Of a DNA stretch of 64,000 nucleotides, positions 35,263 through 44,521 are shown piece by piece. The notes under the pieces were generated by a model. That model ran no database searches. It saw only the letters and a program-made list of their open reading frames with translations, and had not been told where the DNA came from. Made by a program: the position numbers and the translations under genes. Origin of the DNA: GCA-2728135 sp002728135. GTDB lineage: Bacteria > Pseudomonadota > Alphaproteobacteria > UBA828. Within the stretch, counting starts at the first letter, position 1, and each line of letters starts with the position of its first letter. The stretch is from contig CAXEND010000005.1 in the NCBI GenBank assembly GCA_963997635.1, positions 76,191 to 140,190 on the forward strand, read 5' to 3'.

Positions 35263-36267
35263 TTAGTATGCTCGATTTCTTGCCATGTAAGCGGCTTCTT
35301 TTATAGAGGCAATGAGACTAGAAGGGTTAGCGATTCCTTTGCCTGCAATATCAAATGCAGTTCCATGATCTGGCGAGGTGCGGATAAAAGGTAGTCCTAG
35401 TGTAATATTTATACCACCCATAAAATCAAGGGTCTTTAAGGGAATTAAAGCTTGATCATGATACATACATATAGCCACATCATATTTGTCTCTTATGTCT
35501 TTATGAAACAATGTGTCGGCTGGATAGGGACCAGTAACTTGAATGCCAGAATTCTTTAGTACCTCAATTGCAGGACGTATTATTATCTCTTCTTCTATCC
35601 CTAATTCTTGATTTTCCCCTGCATGTGGATTCAGTCCAGCAACAATCAGTTTAGGACTTTTAATGCCAAAGTCTTTCCTCAATCCTGACTCAGTAATCTC
35701 ACATTTTTTAATTATGCAATCAGAGGTTAAAGTACCTGGGACTTCTGATAATGGAATATGAATGGTAATGGGAACCACCCTAAGATATTCGCAACTTAAC
35801 ATCATTACTGGTACAGGTTGTTTTTCCCCTTTAACAAGAGAAGCTAAGAATTCTGTTTGTCCAGGATACTTGAATTTTGCCTCGTAGAGTACGGATTTAG
35901 ATACAGGATTAGTTACAATGGCTGCTGCACTTCCATTATAAGCAAAGGAAACGGCTCTAGTTATAGAGGTTATGATAGATGTTGTATTATCATGCTTGGG
36001 TTGACCAGGAGCAACTGCTGATCTGAGATCCTGATGAATTACAGGAAGTGCATTTTGAAAATGATTTGGAGCTTCTTCAGGATTATCTATTTCTTTGACT
36101 GGGACCTCTAGACTCAAACTTTTGGCAAGATCATATAGGCGTTTACAATCGTCAATTACAAAAAAGGTTGGTGTATTCTCTCTTGATAGCCAAGTCTTAA
36201 GGGAAAGCTCGCCACCTATTCCTGCGGGTTCCCCCATCGTTACTGCTATTGGTGGAATATCTGTCAA
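35263..36267 (-). CDS. pdxA: 4-hydroxythreonine-4-phosphate dehydrogenase
   Basis: The 334-residue protein catalyses an oxidation step of pyridoxal-5-phosphate synthesis. Family segments are AVTMGEPAGIGGEL, GLNPHAGENQELG, the metal/substrate loop MYHDQALIPLKTL, and LPFIRTSPDHGTAFDIAGKG. The sequence type resembles alphaproteobacterial PdxA. Its ATG overlaps the stop codon of the upstream flavoprotein gene by four bases (ATGA), so the two are translationally coupled. A catabolic PdxA2-like role is possible but less likely. Confidence 0.93.
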   Translation of the reverse strand: MTDIPPIAVTMGEPAGIGGELSLKTWLSRENTPTFFVIDDCKRLYDLAKSLSLEVPVKEIDNPEEAPNHFQNALPVIHQDLRSAVAPGQPKHDNTTSIITSITRAVSFAYNGSAAAIVTNPVSKSVLYEAKFKYPGQTEFLASLVKGEKQPVPVMMLSCEYLRVVPITIHIPLSEVPGTLTSDCIIKKCEITESGLRKDFGIKSPKLIVAGLNPHAGENQELGIEEEIIIRPAIEVLKNSGIQVTGPYPADTLFHKDIRDKYDVAICMYHDQALIPLKTLDFMGGINITLGLPFIRTSPDHGTAFDIAGKGIANPSSLIASIKEAAYMARNRAY

Positions 36268-37868
36268 GGTAATGAACTTTCTTTGTCAAGAGGTATAATG
36301 ACTCCTGGATTAAGTCTTGATTCTGGGTCTAGGTAATTTTTTACAGCTTTAAGTGAACCTCCAAAAAGTTGTGGTCGTTGTCTTTCATACCATGGCATAT
36401 GATCCCGACCAACAGCATGATGGTGTGTGATTGTTCCTCCCGCACTTAGCAATGCATCACCTACAGCAGTTTTAATTTCTCTCCATTGCTCTAGTTCTTG
36501 ACCAGGTTTTGTCTCTGCATGAAAAGTAAAGTATGGGGCAGTTCCGTCTGTATATGCATGCGTAAACCTACAGGTAACATGTCCAGGTTTGCCGGTGACT
36601 TCTTTAATAACTTGTTCGGTTACTAGCTTAATATTTTCATGGAAATCACTTAGTTTATCCCAAGTAATGCTTGTTTCAAATGTGTCATGCATTATTCCGT
36701 ATGAAATTAATCCTTCTCTTTTGAAAGGTGCAGAAATAAATGCATTACGCCAAATATCAGCGGTTTTATCTCGCTCACCTGCAATACCAAAAACTCCACC
36801 ATGATCTTCCATACATTCCAATGCCTTATTCATAAGGGTATCAACAGGTTGCTCTGAATTTTCAAAGCCAATGACAACCATATGATAATCTCCCTTATTT
36901 ACACCCGCTAAACGGCATTCTTCAGAATCAACAAAACGAGCATTGCTAGGCCACAATCCAGCCTGCAAAAGAGAACGTATGGATTGTCCTGCTGCCTCAA
37001 TATTTTTAAACCTTACCACAGCTGACTTTCTAAACTCTGGTTTTGAGTGTACGCGCATCCATGCTTCTGTAATAAGTCCTAACGACCCCTCGGATCCAAT
37101 AATTAGACGATCTGGGCTAGGTCCTGCTCCTGAACCTGGAAGTCGTCTACTTTCCATAACTCCTTTAGGGGTTACAGTAACAAGCGATTCAACTAATTCA
37201 TCTATATGTGGATAAAGAGTTGCGAAATGTCCGCCTGAACGCGTAGCAATCCATCCACCCAAGGTAGAAAATTCAAAGCTTTGAGGGAAGTGTCGAAGTG
37301 TTAGACCACTTTTCTTAAGGCCTGCCTCGAGTTGAGGTCCCAAAGCACCTGCCTGTATGCGTGCGGCTCTACTAGTTTTGTCAATTTCTAGAACCTGATT
37401 CATTTTTCGCATGTCAATTGTAATCACAGACGAGAATTTATCTCCAACCCTTGGTTCTATTCCGCCAACCACAGATGATCCACATCCAAAGGGAATTATA
37501 GCAGCATTTATTTCTGATCCCCATTCAAGGAGTTCGAGAATATTCTCATTTGTTTCTGGAAAGCAAACACTATCAGGACAGCATGAAAAATCTTTTGCAA
37601 AAGCTCTGATATAATCTGGATAAGATTTACCGTATGTATGAGATGCTCTATCATAATCTGTTTGACTTACTAGATGAGACAAACGGTTCGGTACTGATGA
37701 GCGAGGTTTTGGCAAATTAATTTCAGATAGACTTGGTGGTGAGAGGTAAGAGTTTGGTTGTAGCCCGGTAAGTTTATTCAGGCGCTTAACTATCATTAAG
37801 GAATCATCTTCTGTTAATGTTTGGTCTTCATAACCCCAACCCCAAAATTTTAATCGCCTTTGAGTCAT
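36264..37868 (-). CDS. FAD-binding oxidase, alkylglycerone-phosphate-synthase-like
   Basis: The 534-residue protein is a vanillyl-alcohol-oxidase-type flavoprotein most like alkyldihydroxyacetone-phosphate synthases. It has IIPFGCGSSVVGG, the segment FSTLGGWIATRSGGHFATLYPHIDELV, GSEGSLGLITEAW, the HHHAVG histidine run near the C terminus, and the YLDPESRLNPG ending. In eukaryotes this enzyme makes ether lipids; in bacteria such proteins are also used as D-lactate or glycolate-like dehydrogenases. Tight coupling with pdxA (ATGA overlap) is notable. A Shine-Dalgarno sequence (AAGGAA) precedes the ATG. Confidence 0.88.
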   Translation of the reverse strand: MTQRRLKFWGWGYEDQTLTEDDSLMIVKRLNKLTGLQPNSYLSPPSLSEINLPKPRSSVPNRLSHLVSQTDYDRASHTYGKSYPDYIRAFAKDFSCCPDSVCFPETNENILELLEWGSEINAAIIPFGCGSSVVGGIEPRVGDKFSSVITIDMRKMNQVLEIDKTSRAARIQAGALGPQLEAGLKKSGLTLRHFPQSFEFSTLGGWIATRSGGHFATLYPHIDELVESLVTVTPKGVMESRRLPGSGAGPSPDRLIIGSEGSLGLITEAWMRVHSKPEFRKSAVVRFKNIEAAGQSIRSLLQAGLWPSNARFVDSEECRLAGVNKGDYHMVVIGFENSEQPVDTLMNKALECMEDHGGVFGIAGERDKTADIWRNAFISAPFKREGLISYGIMHDTFETSITWDKLSDFHENIKLVTEQVIKEVTGKPGHVTCRFTHAYTDGTAPYFTFHAETKPGQELEQWREIKTAVGDALLSAGGTITHHHAVGRDHMPWYERQRPQLFGGSLKAVKNYLDPESRLNPGVIIPLDKESSLP

Positions 37869-37953
37869 AATTATTCCTTATTCCTACATTTGTTTTAAGC
37901 TATTTAAGGGTTACTTGATATAAACTAATAATATTTTATATCATTATTTTTGT

Positions 37954-38847
37954 TTAATGTGGCCCAATATCAACCAGTCTGAACCCAGTTATTATATTTC
38001 TAGTTTCTTTGTTTTCTGCCCTTTGAGCTGCAGGCCTGCATACTCCACACCCATAACTCTTCCATGATCCGCCCTTGATTATATACTTGTTTTTACCTGA
38101 ATTCGTGTTTGTCCATTCAAATACTTGCCCTGCCGCGTCGAGGAGACCAAATGAGCTTGCACCTTTTGGATATTGTCCTACTGGGGTAGTTTCATTTAAT
38201 CCTGAGTCTCCACTGTTCAAGAGATTGGGGTCATAGGACATACCCCAAGGGAAATATGCTCCATTGATACCACGTGCCGCTTTTTCCCATTCTTTTGATG
38301 TTGGCAGCCTAAAGTTTCTTCCGGTTTTTATTGAAAGCCATGATGCATATGAGACCGCATCGCTCCATGATACCATTACAACAGGATGATTCCCGCGATC
38401 CTGAGGAGATATATTGTTGTTCCAGCTATAGTTAACAATCCCAGATGAAGTGTGTTCTGATAAATGGCCGTTAGATCCAGTATTTTTTAATTGTGGAACT
38501 GGGTGATCGGTATCCTCAATAAATGCTGCATATTGCTCAATTGTTACTGGTGTTGACATTATTAGAAAATTATCAAGATAAATTATCTTTCGTGCTGGTT
38601 CTGAATCATAAGCACTAAAATTTTTAGTATTTGTTTTTGCGGCATTATTACTATCTAAGGCTTTAGCAATTTCACGTTCTTCTCTTGAAGATCCATATAC
38701 AAATTCCCCCTCAGGTACCAATATTAAAGGTGGATATGGAGCTGACAGAAAATCTTCACTCGAAAAGCTTGCAAATAGTGCCCCAGCTACACCTGCAATA
38801 ATTATGAAGCTCAGCCGGCGATTGGCAGAAGAAGTAATTCGTAACAT
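37954..38847 (-). CDS. Exported SUMF1 / formylglycine-generating-enzyme-family protein
   Basis: The protein of about 297 residues has an N-terminal signal peptide or anchor (SFIIIAGVAGALFASF) and a SUMF1 domain from about residue 40: LVPEGEFVYGSS, MVSWSDAVSYASWLS, FRLPTSKEWEKAARG, and GGSWKSYGCGVC...GFRLV. The position that holds the first active-site cysteine in true formylglycine-generating enzymes is not Cys here, although CGVC follows a few residues later. A redox or structural role in the periplasm is therefore more likely than sulfatase activation. I prefer the ATG at 38847 over the GTG at 38859. The gene is alone, upstream of the flavoprotein, with 85 bases between them. Confidence 0.82.
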   Translation of the reverse strand: MLRITSSANRRLSFIIIAGVAGALFASFSSEDFLSAPYPPLILVPEGEFVYGSSREEREIAKALDSNNAAKTNTKNFSAYDSEPARKIIYLDNFLIMSTPVTIEQYAAFIEDTDHPVPQLKNTGSNGHLSEHTSSGIVNYSWNNNISPQDRGNHPVVMVSWSDAVSYASWLSIKTGRNFRLPTSKEWEKAARGINGAYFPWGMSYDPNLLNSGDSGLNETTPVGQYPKGASSFGLLDAAGQVFEWTNTNSGKNKYIIKGGSWKSYGCGVCRPAAQRAENKETRNIITGFRLVDIGPH

Positions 38848-39084
38848 ATAGTAAAGCACCCGATATAGATGGCATGATTTTATTTTTAATATTTTACAAT
38901 GGGATTATAGGTTATAAAAATAATAAGACTATAGATAGAGGGCATACTTGGGTGGGCATCGATTTTTTATAAATTTATATCAGTCGTTGCTTATTAATTT
39001 TTGTCGGTGATAATATGAATTTTATATTTTATTTCCTTATACAACTGGTAATCATTTTCCAATTTTCGGCTAGAGTGTTGAATA

Positions 39085-39603
39085 ATGAACCTTCGTAAAT
39101 ATATTGCTGAGATTCCTGATTTTCCTAAACCAGGTATTTTATTTTATGATATTGCCCCCTTGATCAGATCCCCATCTGCATGGAACTATGCAATGGATTC
39201 ATTAAAAGAAAAAATTTCTCCTTTAAAGCCAGCCGTTATAGCAGGTATTGATGCACGGGGGTTCCTTGTAGGTGCTGGATTATCATCAAAAATGAATCTT
39301 GGTTTTTTGATGGTAAGAAAAAAAGGCAAGCTACCAGGTAAAACAATAAGTGAAAAATATGCTTTAGAATATCGTAGTGATGAACTTGAAATCCAATCCC
39401 AAGCACTAGAGGCAGATACTAGGGTTATTTTAGTTGATGATTTATTAGCAACAGGGGGGACAGCCACCGCAAGTGTAAGGTTAATTGAAAAAAGCGGTGC
39501 CAAGGTCGTAGGTTCAGCTTTTTTAATTGAGCTCACAAGTCTGAATGGGAGAGATGCTATTGGTGATTTGCCAATTTTTTCCTTACTAAAACTTAATTCA
39601 TAG
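39085..39603 (+). CDS. apt: Adenine phosphoribosyltransferase
   Basis: The 172-residue protein salvages adenine to AMP with PRPP. It begins MNLRKYIAEIPDFPKPGILFYD, has GIDARGFLVG, a flexible lid with VRKKGKLPGKT, and the PRPP-binding motif VILVDDLLATGGTA. The length is normal. The 225-base gap upstream has no gene; it is AT-rich and presumably holds the promoters of this gene and of the divergent SUMF1 gene. The gene is convergent with the LLM gene that follows. A function in purine salvage is secure. Confidence 0.95.
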   Translation: MNLRKYIAEIPDFPKPGILFYDIAPLIRSPSAWNYAMDSLKEKISPLKPAVIAGIDARGFLVGAGLSSKMNLGFLMVRKKGKLPGKTISEKYALEYRSDELEIQSQALEADTRVILVDDLLATGGTATASVRLIEKSGAKVVGSAFLIELTSLNGRDAIGDLPIFSLLKLNS

Positions 39604-39648
39604 GATCAATATCATAAAATAAACCGGTTAATTCTAGATTCTTATTTG

Positions 39649-40677
39649 CTAATCAACCTTTTTCCAATCTCCTTTTGGTGCAAAAGTCCTGGCCGTTGGG
39701 ATGATTTCTTCACCAAACCTGTGTATTTGTTCCATTTGTTCAGAAACAGAGTCAGTTTCACATTGAAGCATGCAAATTATCATAGAATACCCAGCATCTG
39801 CATATTTGCTTAAATCTTCTAGTATTTGCTCAGCTGTCCCACCACAGTTTCTTCTTGGTTTATTTGTTGATTCCTCGTGATCTTTATTTGTTATTTTTGC
39901 AGTAGCAGCACCTATCATGAGAAAATTTTCTACCCCGAGACCCATGCTTTCGCGTTCTTTTTTTATAATTTCTTGGAGCGGGTTAAATCGGTCAAACTCT
40001 ACATGGCTATCGAGAAATAGGGAATAAAGCCCATCACAATAACGTGCTGACCTCCGAGCTCCAGCTGGGGTATTAGCCCCTAGCAGAATGGGTGGTGTAG
40101 GTTTTTGGACAGGTTTTGGATCCATAGAGATATCTTTGAAGTTGTAGAATTCCCCCGGGAAGGACACTTCAGTTTGTGACCATGATCGTTTATATATTTC
40201 GATGCACTCAGTTAATCTTCCATTGCGTTCAGCATGATCAATGCCTACTGAGTCAAATTCTTCTTTCATCCATCCAGCACCTACCCCAAGCATTAATCTC
40301 CCATTAGAAAGTTGATCTACTGTCATAAATTGTCTGGCATCTGAGAGTGGGTGTCGATAGGGAGATATTAATACACTCGTTCCAAGACGTATCCGATTTG
40401 TTTGCTGGGCCACCGCACCCATAACAACTGCAGCGTCAAGCATATTGTGGTAAGGCTGATAAGCCCTTTGCCCTGATTGATTTGCAGTATGGAAACTTTC
40501 AGAACCTATTGGCATTGACACATGGTCAGGATACCAGATTGAGTGAAAACCTGCAGCCTCGGCAGCACAAGCTACCTTTAAGGGTTGAGTTTCTTCCAGG
40601 GGAGAGTTGCGCAAATACATATTTGTATCATCTCTATAGCTGTTCCCATGAGTATTTGCATAAATTCCAATTTCCAT
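39649..40677 (-). CDS. LLM-class flavin-dependent oxidoreductase
   Basis: The protein of about 342 residues starts MEIGIYANTHG and is a close paralogue of the 48265-49281 gene, which begins MEIGLYANTHG. This supports the ATG at 40677 (GGAG eight bases upstream) over 40689. Shared segments are FHSIWYPDHVSMPI, IRLGTSVLISPYRHPLSDARQF, LGVGAGWMKEEFDSVGIDH and PPILLGANTP. The reaction type is flavin- or F420-dependent and the substrate is unknown. It is convergent with apt and divergent from the SDR gene at 40851. Confidence 0.87.
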   Translation of the reverse strand: MEIGIYANTHGNSYRDDTNMYLRNSPLEETQPLKVACAAEAAGFHSIWYPDHVSMPIGSESFHTANQSGQRAYQPYHNMLDAAVVMGAVAQQTNRIRLGTSVLISPYRHPLSDARQFMTVDQLSNGRLMLGVGAGWMKEEFDSVGIDHAERNGRLTECIEIYKRSWSQTEVSFPGEFYNFKDISMDPKPVQKPTPPILLGANTPAGARRSARYCDGLYSLFLDSHVEFDRFNPLQEIIKKERESMGLGVENFLMIGAATAKITNKDHEESTNKPRRNCGGTAEQILEDLSKYADAGYSMIICMLQCETDSVSEQMEQIHRFGEEIIPTARTFAPKGDWKKVD

Positions 40678-40850
40678 CACTGACTCCATTTCTAATCAAT
40701 GCAATGATTTTATTTTATTACTAGATTTATAAAACAATAATGATTTTGAAAACAGACAAATTAAACTTTAATTTTACGCTATTTAACCATCTATTGTTGT
40801 ATGTTAATTATATTTATTTTTTATGGTTACCTGGTAAAAGGGAGATTCTC

Positions 40851-41561
40851 ATGGTTACTGTCTTAATAACTGGTGCAAGTCGTGGTCTTGGACTAGAATT
40901 TGTGAAGCAATATCAAAAGAGTGGAGCTAAAATTTTTGCCTGTTGCCGGAACCCTGAAAATGCCAATAATCTTATGAAACTTGCTAATGAATCTGATGGT
41001 CAAACAACATTGTTCCAGATGGATGTTTCAAACCCCAAGGAAGTTTTATCAACTGCTAAAGAACTAAATGGCTGTAATATTGATTATTTAATAAATAATG
41101 CAGGAATTCTAGGAACTGACTTTGATCAACCAATGAGGGGAGCTTTTGGAAGTGTTGATTATGAGTCCTGGGAAGAGACAATGCTAGTAAACGTTCTTGG
41201 CCCTTTCAGAGTATGTGAAGCTTTTGTAAATCATGTCTCTGGATCTAAGAATCGTTTAATGGTTTTTGTGTCAACTCATATGGCTTCAATTACGGCTCTT
41301 TCAGAAGGTGGATTTTACCCATATAGATCCTCTAAGGCAGCACTTAACTTATTAGTTAAAGGTCTTTCAATAGACTTAAAAGATCGTGGAATTAGAACTC
41401 TTTCTTTTCACCCTGGGTGGGTTAAAACTGATATGGGTACTGATTCAGCCCCAGTAGAGGTCTCTGATAGTATAAGTGGAATGCGTGAAGTGATCAGTAG
41501 TTATTCATCACCAAGAACAGGAGAGTTTATAAATTATGATGGAACTCCTTACCCCTGGTAA
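40851..41561 (+). CDS. Short-chain dehydrogenase/reductase
   Basis: The 236-residue protein is an SDR with TGASRGLG, NNAGILGTD, and YRSSK as the catalytic Tyr-x3-Lys. The usual catalytic Ser region is FVSTHMAS. The open frame extends upstream to 40740, but the ATG at 40851 has AAGGGAG upstream and gives a normal N terminus. It resembles the sepiapterin/carbonyl-reductase-like (sniffer-type) subgroup by layout. It is a single gene that ends 8 bases before the convergent MORN protein. Confidence 0.88.
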   Translation: MVTVLITGASRGLGLEFVKQYQKSGAKIFACCRNPENANNLMKLANESDGQTTLFQMDVSNPKEVLSTAKELNGCNIDYLINNAGILGTDFDQPMRGAFGSVDYESWEETMLVNVLGPFRVCEAFVNHVSGSKNRLMVFVSTHMASITALSEGGFYPYRSSKAALNLLVKGLSIDLKDRGIRTLSFHPGWVKTDMGTDSAPVEVSDSISGMREVISSYSSPRTGEFINYDGTPYPW

Positions 41562-41569
41562 CAAATTGA

Positions 41570-43360
41570 TCACTGAGGGATAAGACTTGAAAGGTCTGTT
41601 CCGTTAACAAAAATCTTATCTTGTTGTATCTCAATGTTATAATCATCGGTCGCGTTCTTTGAGGAATTTTCAGGGTCTGCATTCGACAGTCCACGGATCA
41701 TTAATATAACAGGCAAGACAGGCATCATTTCTGTTCCAAGATTTTTTTGAAACTCTGAAATTAGACCATTCAAACCAACAATATTTATTTCTAAGTTACC
41801 TACAACTCCCAGGCTACTTGAAATGTCGGCCTTTAAGTTTCCATTTATATCAATAGAAAATTTATCACTAGAAATCAGAAATTCTGATATTTCTAATTTT
41901 TCAAATGGATTTGACTCAGAATATATATTTTCAAGTGCCTCAAGTGCGTTAGTTTCAGTAAAATTAATTCTGTTTGCTTCAACTGTAATGTCAAATCTTA
42001 GTAGATTAGGAATATAGGGTAATGCACTTTTAGGGATATCATCAAAGTTTGAAAGGGAAAGTTCATCTAAGATTCCTCTAACTTCCACTCGATTAATTTC
42101 ATTATCTTTTGGTGCTAGGCTTGAAGATAAATCAAAACGTTTAAACTGTATGTTGCCTTCTAATGACGTCACTTCAAGGTCTCGTATAGATATTTCATCG
42201 TTGACCTGGGATGCCATCGAAAATAATGATAAATAATTAAGATAGTTAAAGTCAGGAAGAAATGGACCCCAAAGTCCTGAAATGTTTGAATTTCTTGATC
42301 TAAAATCTATTTCAGACTGCATAGAAAAACGCTCTAAAATTATTTCTACATCAGGAGATTTAAAGTGCAGGTCTCTTAGGTCAGCGGAATGAGAGTAAGA
42401 TTGCTTTTTTTCTCTGTTATCAAATTGCTGCTCAACCTCAACCTCCTCAAACGTCATAAATCCATCTTCTGTCTGAACATTTAGGTCTCTTGCTAGGATT
42501 TCAAGCTTGGTAGGCTTGAGCTCTTTTTCTTGGAAACTACCGTTTATACTTATTTCATCTACTGAGCTACTTGTTATCTCGTCTGAATTACTAGTTATTA
42601 TTTCTAATTCATCAGGAAAAATAATTTTATAATCCCAAGAGTCTCTATCTTTAATGAAGTTTACTTTCATTGTTTTAAATAAAGTCTCAAAGAATTTTAT
42701 ATTGTCAGTCGAAGCAATGATTTTTCTATCTATAGACCCATCAATATGAATGGGTTCTTCAAATTCAATAATTGCCCCCATCTCCCTAATAATTTCAATA
42801 ACCTTAACTATTGCATTTTGAGGAATGTCTGTTTTTACCTTTGGTGATATAGTAAAATCAGGAGAATTTGTTTTTACATGTTTATCTTCTGCATTTAAAT
42901 TCTTATTAGCTGTTTCATAATCTTCACCTTTGGATGGACTGGCTGTGCTGATTTGTTTTTGTAAGGTGCCTTCAGTCCATTGACCTGTTTCAGTATCACC
43001 ATTAGATGATATTAGTGATCCATTACCGTGGAATTTGTTATCTTTCCAACTACCAATATAGCGGGTTCCATCAGACCATGTTGCCGTCCCAAGTCCATTA
43101 AAGTTACCATTTGCAAATTCACCAACATAGAGAAAACCATTTGGTTTTGTGTAACTTCCTTGGCCATTTGGAGCGTTATTTTGCCACTCGCCCAAATACT
43201 CTGATTTATCATTATAAGTATATAAACCAAAACATTCATGCCAACGCGTGTTTGCTTTATTGGGACATGGTTCTAGAGTGTTTGCCATTAAAGTTGTTGG
43301 AATCAATAAAAACACCAAAAAAGATAATGGTTTACAAACAAATTTAAGTATCCACCGCAA
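41570..43360 (-). CDS. Exported MORN-repeat protein with a DUF2125/AsmA-like C-terminal region
   Basis: The 596-residue protein starts with a TTG (AAGGG nine bases upstream) and has a signal peptide ending near LMANTLEP. Three to four MORN repeats follow at about 50-130 (YLGEWQNNAPNGQGSY, YVGEFANGNFNGLGTA, YIGSWKDNKFHGNGSL). After a linker of about 150 residues, the region from about 290 is rich in beta strands and reads like lipid-transfer-type DUF2125/AsmA proteins (repeated F.L.D...S., then GNLEINIVGLNGLI and a C-terminal IFVNGTDLSSLIPQ). The mixture is unusual. A role in the cell envelope is likely, but I cannot name it. Confidence 0.75.
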   Translation of the reverse strand: MRWILKFVCKPLSFLVFLLIPTTLMANTLEPCPNKANTRWHECFGLYTYNDKSEYLGEWQNNAPNGQGSYTKPNGFLYVGEFANGNFNGLGTATWSDGTRYIGSWKDNKFHGNGSLISSNGDTETGQWTEGTLQKQISTASPSKGEDYETANKNLNAEDKHVKTNSPDFTISPKVKTDIPQNAIVKVIEIIREMGAIIEFEEPIHIDGSIDRKIIASTDNIKFFETLFKTMKVNFIKDRDSWDYKIIFPDELEIITSNSDEITSSSVDEISINGSFQEKELKPTKLEILARDLNVQTEDGFMTFEEVEVEQQFDNREKKQSYSHSADLRDLHFKSPDVEIILERFSMQSEIDFRSRNSNISGLWGPFLPDFNYLNYLSLFSMASQVNDEISIRDLEVTSLEGNIQFKRFDLSSSLAPKDNEINRVEVRGILDELSLSNFDDIPKSALPYIPNLLRFDITVEANRINFTETNALEALENIYSESNPFEKLEISEFLISSDKFSIDINGNLKADISSSLGVVGNLEINIVGLNGLISEFQKNLGTEMMPVLPVILMIRGLSNADPENSSKNATDDYNIEIQQDKIFVNGTDLSSLIPQ

Positions 43361-43423
43361 ATAGAAAAACCCTTATGTTCGTTAATTAATTATTGTCCAT
43401 TTAATCCTATAAGCAAAATGATT

Positions 43424-44329
43424 CTAGTCACTATTAAGTTGAGTTCCGGCTGCTACCACTTCCAGCATATCCTCCATTTCTTGTATGTCTGAAACAAATG
43501 ATGGAAAATCTAAAATTAATCTTGTTACGCCAAGTTCTTCGTATCGTGGTATATCTTGGATAACTCCTTCAGGAGTACCTGCTATAACAACTACAGTTAT
43601 TTCTATTGTTTTAGGATCTCTACCATTTTCCTCAGACATTTTGTGAAGAAGTGCCAATGAACTTTCGAGATTGCCTCCTTTACTGTATGTGAAATCAGGT
43701 CCCTCTGAAACGACCTGCCAACCATCAGCTAGATTTACTACACGCCTAAAGCAGGAATTGCCATTTCCACCTATGGTAATAGGAGGATGGGGTTTCTGGA
43801 TTGGCTGAGGGCGGCACTGAACATTAGAAAAGCTAAAGAAATCTCCCTCAAAATTAGGTTCTTCTGCTGTCCAAAGTTCTTTCCATATGCGTATATATTC
43901 ATCTGTACGTGGCCATTTATGTTTTGGTGATAGGTTTAATGCTTCAAATTCCTCATTTAGCCAGCCTGCACCAGTGCCAACGATCAATCGACCATTTGAT
44001 AAAACATCAAGAGAAGCCATTTGTTTAGCTGTTTCTATTGGGTTACGATAGGGTGCTATAAGAACAGTAAAACCAAGACGGACACGTTTGGTATGTCCTG
44101 CTATGAATGCCAAACTTGTAAAAGGTTCAAGGTGAGCTCCCTTGGGATCTGCAATATAGTCAGCTGATTTAGTGTAGGGGTAGGGGGTCTCGATTTTTGT
44201 TGGCATTACGATATGATCTGGGGACCAAACTGACTCAAAACCTTTTTCTTCGGCAAAATTTGCCATTCTGATCATGTTTTCATGTGTTGCCATAATGCCA
44301 AACATCGGTAGCATAAATCCAATTTTCAT
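43424..44329 (-). CDS. LLM-class flavin-dependent oxidoreductase
   Basis: The 301-residue protein has the LLM fold with SVWSPDHIVMP, RVRLGFTVLIAPYRNP, GTGAGWLNEEFEALNL, and PITIGGNGN. AGGAG precedes the ATG. It is more distant from the other paralogues (39649 and 48265 are closer to each other). It lies downstream of the HyuA-HyuB pair with a 192-base gap and may be separately transcribed. The substrate is unknown. Confidence 0.87.
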   Translation of the reverse strand: MKIGFMLPMFGIMATHENMIRMANFAEEKGFESVWSPDHIVMPTKIETPYPYTKSADYIADPKGAHLEPFTSLAFIAGHTKRVRLGFTVLIAPYRNPIETAKQMASLDVLSNGRLIVGTGAGWLNEEFEALNLSPKHKWPRTDEYIRIWKELWTAEEPNFEGDFFSFSNVQCRPQPIQKPHPPITIGGNGNSCFRRVVNLADGWQVVSEGPDFTYSKGGNLESSLALLHKMSEENGRDPKTIEITVVVIAGTPEGVIQDIPRYEELGVTRLILDFPSFVSDIQEMEDMLEVVAAGTQLNSD

Positions 44330-44521
44330 TAGTTTAAACTCCTGATATGTAATGTGACGAAAGCCGTTAGTGAGTGTGTTTGATTCTTACTTAAACTGCA
44401 TTTTTTATAGGATACGCGAAGTTAATTTGAATTCACATAAATTTCTTAATAAACTTTAGCATACAACAATGATCATAGGTAATTTTAAGTTAATAGTGTA
44501 ATCAATTATTATGAAGAATCC

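Noticed and set aside
37954..38847. A sulfatase-activating enzyme
   Set aside because: The first active-site cysteine is not in place and no sulfatase is encoded in the window.
38848..39084. A tRNA or small RNA in the 230-base gap before apt
   Set aside because: I found no cloverleaf, TPsiC-like box or strong hairpin; the stretch is low-complexity AT-rich sequence.
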